DNA of 16,286 nucleotides from JBBKWJ01 sp037968895. Its GTDB lineage: Bacteria; Actinomycetota; Acidimicrobiia; Acidimicrobiales; SZUA-35. The notes below the pieces were generated by a model. It was not told where the DNA came from. It ran no database searches and worked only from the letters and a program-made list of their open reading frames with translations. How positions within the stretch are numbered: the first letter of the stretch is position 1; each line of letters starts with the position of its first letter. The stretch lies in contig JBBKWJ010000185.1 in NCBI GenBank assembly GCA_037968895.1, positions 1 through 16,286 of the forward strand, written 5' to 3'. Below are positions 1 through 6,055 of the stretch, piece by piece. Made by a program: the position numbers and the translations under genes.

Positions 1-4
1 TCGC

Positions 5-901
5 TCACAGGAGGTCGTGACTGGGGAAGTTTCGCAACGGGTCGATGATGTCGCCGTTGGAGGCCGAGAACAGGTCGAAATCGGCAATCATGGCTCCGGC
101 GTCGAGGAGAAGCGACAACACAGGGTTGGGCCCAGGAACGAAGAGTCGCGAGATTCGGCGCGCTGAGCGCTCCCTGATGGTCGCAAGAGTTGCGGCGACT
201 ACGGAGCGCATGTCGTCGGCCTGCAGAGCGAAGAGTGGGCCGACGCTAATTGCCGTCGGGTCGGAGACCGAGAACGGCGTCGACCAACGGACGACCGCGC
301 CGCCAACGGCCGTGCCGTCGGAGGCGCGAATGAGCAACAGGTCTACCGCTACCTCCCGTTGCCAATAAGAGATGTCGGCCTGATCAAGGGAGTACCCGGC
401 GGCGGAGGCAAGCGCGAGGAGCTCGGACGCATCGACTATGTCAACCATGGTTGCGTCGGCGCCGAGGGCGTCGAGATCGATCGCCGCCGGATCGACGGAA
501 ACGACTAGACATGGCCATTGGGGCGCCATGCCGAGCTTGGTATAGAGCGTTAGCGCCCGCAGATTGGACGACGCCATCGTCGCCCGCACAGACCCCGGCT
601 GATCGATTTCGATGAGCGCGTCGAGGAGCAAACCACCGATCCCGAACCCATGCATGTCAGGGCTAACGAAAAGGTCAGCCAGGAACCAACGGTCACCACG
701 GGTCGTGCTGGCGCCGAAGCCGACGGGCCGTTTGTCGATCTCGGCTATGAGCAGCGTGCCAGTGTCGAGTTCGTGCCCATACAAGCCATATGGCTCGGTC
801 GCTGGGGGGAGCGAGTCGTCGACGGTCGACCGCCAGATGTCGGTGCAGGCGAGTAGATCCCCGGGAGTGGCGCGTCGCACAGTTGCGCGGTTCGACGTCA
901 T
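5..901 (-). CDS. GNAT family N-acetyltransferase, tandem domain
   Basis: A 298-residue protein, complete within the window. Residues about 6-140 form a GNAT acetyltransferase domain: an RxATPGD-type N-terminal strand, a central strand ending DLFVSP (77-81), and an acetyl-CoA pyrophosphate loop HGFGIGG (84-90). These are followed by the NLRALTLYTKLGM segment typical of the GNAT C-terminal part. Residues about 150-298 repeat the outline of the fold (VGPLFAL, then an amphipathic helix, then LLLDAGAMIADFDLF) without a recognisable CoA loop, so this looks like a tandem GNAT with a degenerate second half. The family transfers acetyl from acetyl-CoA to an amine; the substrate cannot be told from the sequence. 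It is transcribed alone on the minus strand, away from the CNNM genes. No Shine-Dalgarno is visible before the ATG at 901. A strong palindrome at 951-977 probably controls it. Confidence 0.85.
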   Translation of the reverse strand: MTSNRATVRRATPGDLLACTDIWRSTVDDSLPPATEPYGLYGHELDTGTLLIAEIDKRPVGFGASTTRGDRWFLADLFVSPDMHGFGIGGLLLDALIEIDQPGSVRATMASSNLRALTLYTKLGMAPQWPCLVVSVDPAAIDLDALGADATMVDIVDASELLALASAAGYSLDQADISYWQREVAVDLLLIRASDGTAVGGAVVRWSTPFSVSDPTAISVGPLFALQADDMRSVVAATLATIRERSARRISRLFVPGPNPVLSLLLDAGAMIADFDLFSASNGDIIDPLRNFPSHDLL

Positions 902-950
902 CGGGACACGGCTTGCCGGTAGTCGTCGGGCGGCAGCGGCATGCCCGAAG

Positions 951-977
951 TGTCACACGTATCCGATACCTGTGACA
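951..977. promoter_or_regulatory. 27-bp near-perfect palindrome, probable operator
   Basis: The left arm TGTCACACGTATC (951-963) and the right arm GATACCTGTGACA (965-977) are reverse complements except for one base pair, around a single central C. It lies 50 nt upstream of the minus-strand GNAT start. On that strand it begins at a TTGTCA (973-978) that could serve as a -35, with a weak GACACT (949-954) 18 nt further on as -10, so a bound dimer would cover the core promoter. The cognate regulator is not in the window; length and symmetry fit a TetR- or GntR-type dimer. The dyad is seen directly; the operator role is inferred. Confidence 0.5.
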
Positions 978-1136
978 ATTGGGCTGGGCGACTTAGGTGG
1001 CGACCAGCAGCGGCGACACCTGACCGGTGAGGCGCTCGTACGCTGCTGTTCTCTGCTCCCAGGTGGACGACGACAGCGGTGGGTTCGTCGCCGTGAGATT
1101 CTGCTGGATGATGAAGGCCGCATCCACGACGCCCTG

Positions 1137-1265
1137 CTGCTCCCGGTCGACACGACGTCATGGTCCGAAATCGCCTGTGAGGTAGCTGGCCGAAACCTGA
1201 CCGAGGCTGAGTGGGCCGAGTTCGGACCGCGCACGATCGACTACAGACCGACGTGCGAGCAGTAG
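1137..1265 (+). pseudogene. Orphan C-terminal fragment of a WD40/AfsR-like protein
   Basis: In the plus frame ending at TAG 1263-1265, the translation reads SWSEIACEVAGRNLTEAEW and ends YRPTCEQ. The pattern W-x(4)-C-x-x-AGRNLT-x-x-EW, followed by a closing Y-R-x-T-C, is the typical C-terminal tail of actinobacterial nSTAND/AfsR-like and WD40-repeat proteins. No WD40 repeats, ATPase domain or credible start precede it. The same frame stays open further upstream, but the translation there is Arg/Cys-rich and looks like antisense shadow of the GNAT gene. I read this as the remnant of a deleted larger gene. The 5' boundary is approximate. It could instead be a short free-standing protein, but no Shine-Dalgarno or sensible start supports that. 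Confidence 0.45.
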
Positions 1266-1341
1266 CCCACCGAGAACAGCTAGATCGGTCTGGCGGTCGT
1301 CAACGCCATCACGCGAATCCAACTAGATCCGAGGTGACGGA

Positions 1342-1422
1342 ATGAAGCGCCGTATGATCGAGCCAATGAAATTGATCGACCGTCACTGGAGAGCATTCGA
1401 CCAAGGGGTGATTCTCCCGTGA
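1342..1422 (+). CDS. Putative 26-residue leader ORF upstream of CNNM gene
   Basis: A short ORF starting ATG AAG CGC CGT (1342) and ending CTC CCG TGA (1420-1422). Its stop overlaps the GTG start of the following CNNM gene by four bases (GTGA, 1419-1422). GAGG at 1331-1334 lies 7 nt before its ATG, a good ribosome-binding site. An internal in-frame ATG at 1366 lies 7 nt after a TATGAT hexamer (1353-1358), so a leaderless 18-codon version beginning MKLIDRHW is also possible. The product is short and basic at its start, with no membrane segment. Position and overlap suggest translational coupling to the transporter gene. It has no recognised family, and chance cannot be excluded for an ORF this short. 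Confidence 0.4.
   Translation: MKRRMIEPMKLIDRHWRAFDQGVILP
1353..1358 (+). promoter_or_regulatory. Possible -10 element TATGAT for the CNNM operon
   Basis: TATGAT matches the actinobacterial TANNNT -10 pattern and would start transcription near 1365, at the internal ATG 1366. No convincing -35 lies 16-18 nt upstream. If it is used, transcripts would lack the ribosome site for the longer leader ORF. Confidence 0.3.
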
Positions 1423-2711
1423 GCGGGATCATCACCGTTGCCGCAATCACCGTAATGCTGGCGCTCAATGCCTTATACGTAGCGGCGGAGTTCGCCACGG
1501 TCGGTAGCCGCAAGTCTCGAGTCCAGTCACTGGGCCAAGACGGCAATCGCTCTGCAGCCAAGCTCTTCGACATCGTCCGTGATCCCGTTTCGATCGACAA
1601 CTACGTCGCCACGTGTCAGGTCGGGATCACCCTCAGCAGCTTGGTGGCGGGAGCGTTCGGTCAGGCGAGGCTGACTCCATTGTTCGAAGACCTCTTCGGC
1701 TCGGCGGCGCGAATCGTTGCGGTCATCGTGACGCTGCTGATCATCACCTCGCTGCAAGTTGTCCTGGGCGAGCTCCTACCCAAGACCGCCGCACTGCGCT
1801 ACCCGGAGCGCCTGGCTATAGCGACCCTGCGACCGATGCAGATCAGCCAAGTGCTGTTCCGACCACTCGTGAAGGTGTTCAACGGATCCGCGTTTGCCAT
1901 CATGCGAGGTTTCGGCCTCAGCTCGGAACACAGCCACACCCACGTCCACTCGCCAGAAGAACTCGCCGCCCTCATCGAAGAAAGCGCTGCTGGCGGACTC
2001 ATCGACGTCGCCGAGCGCAACATGGTCGCCGGTGTGCTCAACGTCGAGCAGCGGAGCGTTCGCGAGATCATGACGCCGAGACGACGCCTGGTCGGCGTGA
2101 GTGCCGACGATTCAGTCGGGGCGGCGCTCGATCAAGTCATCGAGAGCCCGTACAGCCGTTTCCCGGTGTGGGGAAGTACGACCGACGACGTGACGGGTGT
2201 GGTCAATCTTCGTGGGTTGTACCTCGGATCGGAGAACGATCCGTCAACGACCGTCGCATCTATCGCCCGACCGATGCTCGAAGTGCCCGAGACCCTGCCG
2301 GTGTCCGCACTCTGGGGCCGTCTCAACGAGAGTGAACAACACTGCGCCCTCGTGATCGACGAGTACGGCGGTGTTGCCGGAATGGTCACGCTGGAAGATG
2401 CGCTCGAAGAGATCTTCGGCGAGGTCCGTGACGAGTTCGATGTCGATCCGGATCCAATCGTCGAGGCCGATGGCCGTGTCTCGGCTTCTGGCGAAGTGCT
2501 GCTCGATGATCTCAATAACCGATTCCATCTCTCGCTCCCAACCGGCATCGTCGACACGATCGGTGGCCTGATCTGGCACGAGCTCTCGCGCATGCCCAGC
2601 GTCGGTGAGAAGATCACGCTCGGAGACGATGATCTCGTGGTTCGCATCGACGTCGTTGACGGCAACGCCATCGAGCGGGTCAGCTTCGCAGTGGATGGTG
2701 ACGAACGATGA
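1419..2711 (+). CDS. CNNM/CorC family membrane protein (hemolysin-like, DUF21-CBS-CorC)
   Basis: 430 residues with the standard order. A DUF21/CNNM membrane domain (about 1-195) carries the signature YVAAEFATVGSRKSRV (20-35), NYVATCQVGITLSSL (61-75) and LGELLPKTAALRYPE (116-130). It is followed by a CBS pair (about 215-335) with MTPRRRLVGV (218-227), SRFPVW (246-251) and DEYGGVAGMVTLED (314-327), then a CorC_HlyC domain (about 345-425). Family members sit in the cytoplasmic membrane and are linked to Mg2+/Co2+ or Na+ export; the hemolysin name is historical. The GTG at 1419 is chosen because AGGGG (1404-1408) lies 10 nt upstream and it overlaps the stop of the leader ORF. The downstream paralog starts within its stop codon (ATGA), so the two are almost certainly co-translated. 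A His-rich stretch, HSHTHVHS (171-178), lies just before the CBS region. Confidence 0.92.
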   Translation: MSGIITVAAITVMLALNALYVAAEFATVGSRKSRVQSLGQDGNRSAAKLFDIVRDPVSIDNYVATCQVGITLSSLVAGAFGQARLTPLFEDLFGSAARIVAVIVTLLIITSLQVVLGELLPKTAALRYPERLAIATLRPMQISQVLFRPLVKVFNGSAFAIMRGFGLSSEHSHTHVHSPEELAALIEESAAGGLIDVAERNMVAGVLNVEQRSVREIMTPRRRLVGVSADDSVGAALDQVIESPYSRFPVWGSTTDDVTGVVNLRGLYLGSENDPSTTVASIARPMLEVPETLPVSALWGRLNESEQHCALVIDEYGGVAGMVTLEDALEEIFGEVRDEFDVDPDPIVEADGRVSASGEVLLDDLNNRFHLSLPTGIVDTIGGLIWHELSRMPSVGEKITLGDDDLVVRIDVVDGNAIERVSFAVDGDER

Positions 2712-3994
2712 TCGGCGAATACGCCTTCCCGATCATAGCGATCATTGTTTTGGTGATCGTCAACGGTCTGTTCGTTGCCGCCGAGTTCGCCCTGGTGGGT
2801 GCCCGGCTCAGCCGGCTCCAGTCATTGGCGGACAACGGCAGCCGAGGCGCCACGTGGCTGGTCGAGGTGTTCGAGCGCAATGCGGGCAAGGACGGCTACA
2901 TCGCAGTTGCCCAGCTGGGTATCACACTCGCTTCGATCGGGCTCGGCATGTACGGCGAGCCTGCCGTCGCTCACTGGCTCTACAAGCCGCTGGAAGATCT
3001 CGGTGTTTCCGAGACGGCGTCACACACGGTGGGCTTCATCATTGCGCTCTCCGCCATCACCTACATGCACGTGGTCTTCGGCGAGATGATTCCGAAGGCA
3101 CTCGCCCTACAAGCTCCCGAGTCGGTCAGCGTCCGACTCAATCCGATCATGCGTGCCTTCAGCGCCCTGTTTAAGCCGATGGTCACGGTGTTGAACTCAA
3201 TTGCCTTCGCACTCATGCGGTTGCTTCGCATTCCCGAACCCGACAAGCGGTTGTCTCTCCACACCAGCGTCGAGTTGGCGATCGTCACCGACGAATCGGC
3301 GCACAGCGGCCAACTTGGCGAACTCCAGCGTGATCTGATCCGCAATATCTTCGAGCTCGATGACCGCTCCGCCGAGGAGATGATGATTTCTCGAAGCAAC
3401 ATCGTTGCCCTCGACGTGTCGGCCCCGACCAACGATGTCGCGGCGCTGATCAGTAGCTCGCAACGGAGTCGCTATCCGGTGATCGACGGCGACCTCGACC
3501 ACGTCGTTGGCATGTTGCACATCAAGGACTTCATCCGAGCAAACCGGCTCAACACGCTCAGCTCGATCCGCGATATCACGCGTCCGCTCCCCGTCGTTGC
3601 CGCCACGATGTCGGCTGATGATCTACTCGAGCAGTTCAAGCTCGGCAGCACCCACGCCGCTCTGGTCATCGATGAGTACGGGGCAACGGTCGGATTCGTC
3701 TCGCTGGATGACGTCATCGCCGAGATCATGGACGACGAGGTCCATGATCTGATCGAACGGCATGCCGACGGTTCGATCACTGTGCTCGGCGAGGCACCGT
3801 TGAGCGTGCTGCGTGATGCACTCGACGAGCCCGCCTTCGACCACGACGACGCCGTGACCATTGCCGGGCTCCTGTTGGCGAAGGCTGGCGAGGTTCCCGA
3901 CGTCGGCGACGTTGTGGATCACGGCGACTATCGACTGACCGTCGAGGCACGCGACGGACGAAAGATCACGCAGGTCGGCATCCGCCAAAAGTGA
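2708..3994 (+). CDS. CNNM/CorC family membrane protein, second paralog
   Basis: 428 residues, same architecture as its upstream neighbour. The DUF21/CNNM membrane domain (about 1-200) has FVAAEFALVGARLSRL (22-37), GYIAVAQLGITLASIGLGMYG (63-83) and FGEMIPKALALQAPE (124-138). A CBS pair (about 220-345) has MISRSNIVALDV (226-237), SRYPVIDGD (254-262) and DEYGATVGFVSLDD (322-335), and a CorC_HlyC domain follows (about 350-425). The ATG overlaps the previous stop by four bases (ATGA, 2708-2711). Against the first copy, the CBS1 entry MTPR has become MISR and DEYGG has become DEYGA, so the nucleotide-sensing part has diverged. The two may act as a heteromeric pair in metal-ion export. Membership of the family is secure; the transported ion is not known. 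Confidence 0.92.
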   Translation: MIGEYAFPIIAIIVLVIVNGLFVAAEFALVGARLSRLQSLADNGSRGATWLVEVFERNAGKDGYIAVAQLGITLASIGLGMYGEPAVAHWLYKPLEDLGVSETASHTVGFIIALSAITYMHVVFGEMIPKALALQAPESVSVRLNPIMRAFSALFKPMVTVLNSIAFALMRLLRIPEPDKRLSLHTSVELAIVTDESAHSGQLGELQRDLIRNIFELDDRSAEEMMISRSNIVALDVSAPTNDVAALISSSQRSRYPVIDGDLDHVVGMLHIKDFIRANRLNTLSSIRDITRPLPVVAATMSADDLLEQFKLGSTHAALVIDEYGATVGFVSLDDVIAEIMDDEVHDLIERHADGSITVLGEAPLSVLRDALDEPAFDHDDAVTIAGLLLAKAGEVPDVGDVVDHGDYRLTVEARDGRKITQVGIRQK

Positions 3995-4126
3995 TCGTCT
4001 GGCTGTCCGGCGGAAATCCGACCCAGGCCGATTGCCACTTCCCCGCTGCTGCAGGAACCTCAACAGGGTCACCTGGTTATGTCACCCGCGTGGACGCCGC
4101 CATCCGTCTACCTCTTTACTTGACCT

Positions 4127-4134
4127 AGGAGGAG
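4127..4134 (+). promoter_or_regulatory. Strong ribosome-binding site AGGAGGAG
   Basis: AGGAGGAG sits directly before the ATG at 4137 (4 nt after AGGAGG). It fixes the start of the following membrane protein there rather than at upstream in-frame codons from 4032. Confidence 0.75.
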
Positions 4135-4136
4135 AA

Positions 4137-4721
4137 ATGAAGCAAAGCACGATTCTGAGGACCCTGGCTGTAGCGACGCTCGGCTGGGTCGGCGTAGGCG
4201 TCTACGGGATCTGGGAGATCAGCACAGAGGAAGCCGGAGACGGCTGGCAGCGGCCGTATCTTCTGTTCGCGCTCTCGCTCCTTCTCGCCGCCATCTTCAC
4301 CATTGCCGCGCTTTGGGCCTGCACCCACGCGACTGAGCGCCAGACGCTGCGCGTGACAGGGCTCGTTGTCGGCGTCGTCGCAGTGGCGAGCTCATTAGTT
4401 GCCTGGGCGCAGCCACTTTGGGCCACTTTGCTTGCGCTGAGCTGCATACTGTTCGCCCTCGCTGCTCCACGACACCTCAGGCCTGGCGTGGCGGTGCTGG
4501 CGGCAAGTCAGCTTGTCGGCATGGTTGCCTTGATCGGTGCACTCGAAGCTAAAGTCGGCCGCCGGAACAGCTACGGTGACTACCCCGTTGCCTTCGGCCT
4601 CGGCATCGTAGTCACTGCAGCCGGGGCCATCGTTGGAATCGCAATTCTCGCTCGGTTGATCGATTCTGCGCGGCGGGAAACGGCGACGACCGTTGCTCGG
4701 AAGTCGCCAGCCACCGCCTAA
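4137..4721 (+). CDS. Six-helix integral membrane protein, unknown function
   Basis: 194 residues starting MKQSTILRTLAVATLGW. Hydrophobic stretches suggest six membrane helices at roughly 8-27, 41-65, 72-91, 93-109, 113-133 and 149-173. The soluble loop at 28-40 is acidic (STEEAGDGW), and the tail after 175 is basic (ARRETATTVARKSPATA), as expected for a cytoplasmic C-terminus. No motif identifies a family. The start is set by the strong ribosome site at 4127-4134. The 142-nt gap after the CNNM pair suggests its own transcription unit; the next membrane gene begins about 50 nt downstream and may be co-transcribed. Codon use resembles the neighbours. I do not recognise a function. Confidence 0.75.
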   Translation: MKQSTILRTLAVATLGWVGVGVYGIWEISTEEAGDGWQRPYLLFALSLLLAAIFTIAALWACTHATERQTLRVTGLVVGVVAVASSLVAWAQPLWATLLALSCILFALAAPRHLRPGVAVLAASQLVGMVALIGALEAKVGRRNSYGDYPVAFGLGIVVTAAGAIVGIAILARLIDSARRETATTVARKSPATA

Positions 4722-4773
4722 ACATTCTTAATTGCGGTCACCCGCTTGCCCCCGTCGAACCGTCTGTCTTGGT

Positions 4774-5388
4774 ATGCGCACCTTCCATCTCGAACCAGAT
4801 CAGCTTGCGAGCCGTCAGGCCCTGAACGGGCGAAATTCAGCCATTCGGCGCCGCTCCTGGATGACACATCTCGGTCTGGGTCTCGTCACCGGGCTCGGCT
4901 TGGGCATCGTCGCCCGGAGTTTCATGCGCCTGCTTACCGAGGAGCCGGACTTCACTTGGTCGGGCACCCTCTTCATCGTCGGGCTGTTCACCGTCTTCGG
5001 CGTGGCGCAAGAACTTGTCGCTGCGATCCGGACCCGGACGTCCAGACGATGGATCACGGTCCCGATCCGCGTCATCGGCGGGTTTTCGTACCTGGTGCTC
5101 GCCGGCGGCCCCGGCGTGTTGCTGGTGCCGTTCCTCTGGCTTGGGGGCCTCGCAATGTGGCGCACATCGTGGCATCGGCGGGTCCGTGCCACTCTCGCAA
5201 TACTTGCGGCCGCTGACATGTTGGCGGTTATCGCCTTCACCCTTAATGACGTGGGTTACGACCGTCTCTACCATCCTTCGTTTGTCGCCGGATTCGCGCT
5301 CCTTGTCGTGACCTACACCGCAATGGTCTGGAGGGTTGGACCCACTCTTAGTGGCGGCCCAAGGCCCCCGGCACGAATTGGTGAGTGA
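4774..5388 (+). CDS. Multispanning membrane protein, unknown function
   Basis: About 204 residues if translation begins at ATG 4774 (MRTFHLEPDQ). A TTG at 4732 (14 residues longer) and an ATG at 4861 (MTHLGLGLVTG) are in-frame alternatives, and none has a clear Shine-Dalgarno. Hydrophobic segments lie near residues 33-50, 63-82, 96-126 (long, perhaps a hairpin of two), 138-158 and 168-187, with short basic loops (RTRTSRRW, WHRRVRA) that would face the cytoplasm. No family motif is recognised, and it does not obviously resemble the preceding membrane protein. Its stop codon (5386-5388) lies inside the CRP/FNR-like dyad of the next promoter, so the following copper operon starts immediately behind it. 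Confidence 0.65.
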   Translation: MRTFHLEPDQLASRQALNGRNSAIRRRSWMTHLGLGLVTGLGLGIVARSFMRLLTEEPDFTWSGTLFIVGLFTVFGVAQELVAAIRTRTSRRWITVPIRVIGGFSYLVLAGGPGVLLVPFLWLGGLAMWRTSWHRRVRATLAILAAADMLAVIAFTLNDVGYDRLYHPSFVAGFALLVVTYTAMVWRVGPTLSGGPRPPARIGE

Positions 5389-5399
5389 CGCAGATCACT
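5384..5399. promoter_or_regulatory. CRP/FNR-like dyad AGTGA-N6-TCACT
   Basis: AGTGA (5384-5388), a six-base spacer CGCAGA, and TCACT (5395-5399) form a perfect 5-bp dyad with the spacing of CRP/FNR-family sites (consensus TGTGA-N6-TCACA). Its centre (5391.5) is about 43-46 nt before the transcription start expected from the -10 at 5425-5430, close to a class II activator position. It overlaps the stop of the upstream membrane gene. The dyad is seen; binding is inferred. Confidence 0.45.
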
Positions 5400-5417
5400 C
5401 CAACGTGATGCCCTAAC

Positions 5418-5434
5418 TACGACATATTGTCGTA
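5418..5434. promoter_or_regulatory. Dyad TACGACA-N3-TGTCGTA over the -10, probable operator
   Basis: TACGACA (5418-5424) and TGTCGTA (5428-5434) are perfect inverted 7-mers around TAT. The -10-like TATTGT (5425-5430) lies inside the dyad, so a bound repressor would block the promoter of the DUF305/multicopper oxidase operon. TACxACA/TGTxGTA dyads resemble operators of BlaI/CopY-type winged-helix repressors, some of which control copper genes. No such regulator is encoded in the window, so the assignment is inference. Confidence 0.5.
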
Positions 5435-5466
5435 ATGTCCGGTGATCATCAAACCGGAACCCTCCT

Positions 5467-5470
5467 GGAG
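5467..5470 (+). promoter_or_regulatory. Ribosome-binding site GGAG for the DUF305 gene
   Basis: GGAG lies 6 nt before GTG 5477. It selects this GTG over the in-frame ATG at 5435, which would place 14 extra hydrophilic residues before the signal peptide and sits right against the operator. Confidence 0.6.
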
Positions 5471-5476
5471 CACCAC

Positions 5477-6055
5477 GTGCGCAAGTCCCTGTTCGTCCTC
5501 ACAACTATCGTCGCCGCAAGTCTTTTCGCCGCAGCCTGTGGCAGTAGCGAAACCACCGAGCCGTCCGCTAGTGACGTCACCCTTGCTGCTGGGGCTGTGT
5601 CGAATGACGCCGATGTCAGCTTCGCTCAGGGCATGATTCCGCACCACTCCCAGGCAGTCGAGATGGCAACCATGGCCCTCAAAAACAGCAGCAATCCAGC
5701 CATCCTCGACCTCGCCACCCGTATCCAAGGGGCGCAAGATCCCGAGATCGACCAGATGCGCGGCTGGCTCGACAATTGGGGTCAAGAGGAAATGGCAACC
5801 GCGATGGAAGGCATGGACCATTCAGCCGAGGGCATGATGAGCGACGCTGATTTGACCGCTCTGGATGCGACAACCGGCGCTGAGTTTGATGCGATGTTCG
5901 TCGACATGATGATCCTCCACCACCAGGGAGCGATTGCAATGGCCAAAACCGTGATGAACGACGGAACGGATCCTCAAGTTCGAGCGCTAGCCGAAGCGAT
6001 CATCTCCGCCCAAGAGGGCGAGATCGCCGAGATGCAGGGCCTCGACCTCGGGTGA
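5477..6055 (+). CDS. DUF305 family lipoprotein
   Basis: About 192 residues from GTG 5477. The N-terminus MRKSLFVLTTIVAASLFAAAC is a lipoprotein signal peptide, with Cys21 as the probable lipidated residue (AAAC, a slightly loose lipobox). The mature part is DUF305, a ferritin-like four-helix family, with the two characteristic His-His motifs: MIPHHSQAVEMA (53-64) and MMILHHQGAIAMA (144-156). Between them lies a Met/His-rich stretch including GMDHSAEGMM. DUF305 proteins are exported and often found beside copper-resistance and multicopper oxidase genes, where the paired His/Met motifs suggest metal binding. The stop overlaps the GTG start of the oxidase by four bases (GTGA), so both are co-translated. 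An upstream in-frame ATG at 5435 is possible but less likely. Family assignment is firm; the exact role is not established. Confidence 0.88.
   Translation: MRKSLFVLTTIVAASLFAAACGSSETTEPSASDVTLAAGAVSNDADVSFAQGMIPHHSQAVEMATMALKNSSNPAILDLATRIQGAQDPEIDQMRGWLDNWGQEEMATAMEGMDHSAEGMMSDADLTALDATTGAEFDAMFVDMMILHHQGAIAMAKTVMNDGTDPQVRALAEAIISAQEGEIAEMQGLDLG

Noticed and set aside
612..1110. Long plus-strand frame running through the GNAT gene and into the WD40-like tail
   Set aside because: The part opposite the GNAT gene is Arg/Ser/Pro-rich antisense shadow; only the last ~42 codons look like real protein.
3991..4128. A 45-codon ORF starting GTG inside the stop of the second CNNM gene (GTGA overlap)
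   Set aside because: The translation has no membrane segment, motif or family likeness, and the only support is the overlap, which is easily produced by chance at a TGA stop.
4032..4136. Upstream in-frame extension of the six-helix membrane protein
   Set aside because: The strong AGGAGGAG at 4127-4134 and a typical hydrophobic N-terminus support the ATG at 4137.
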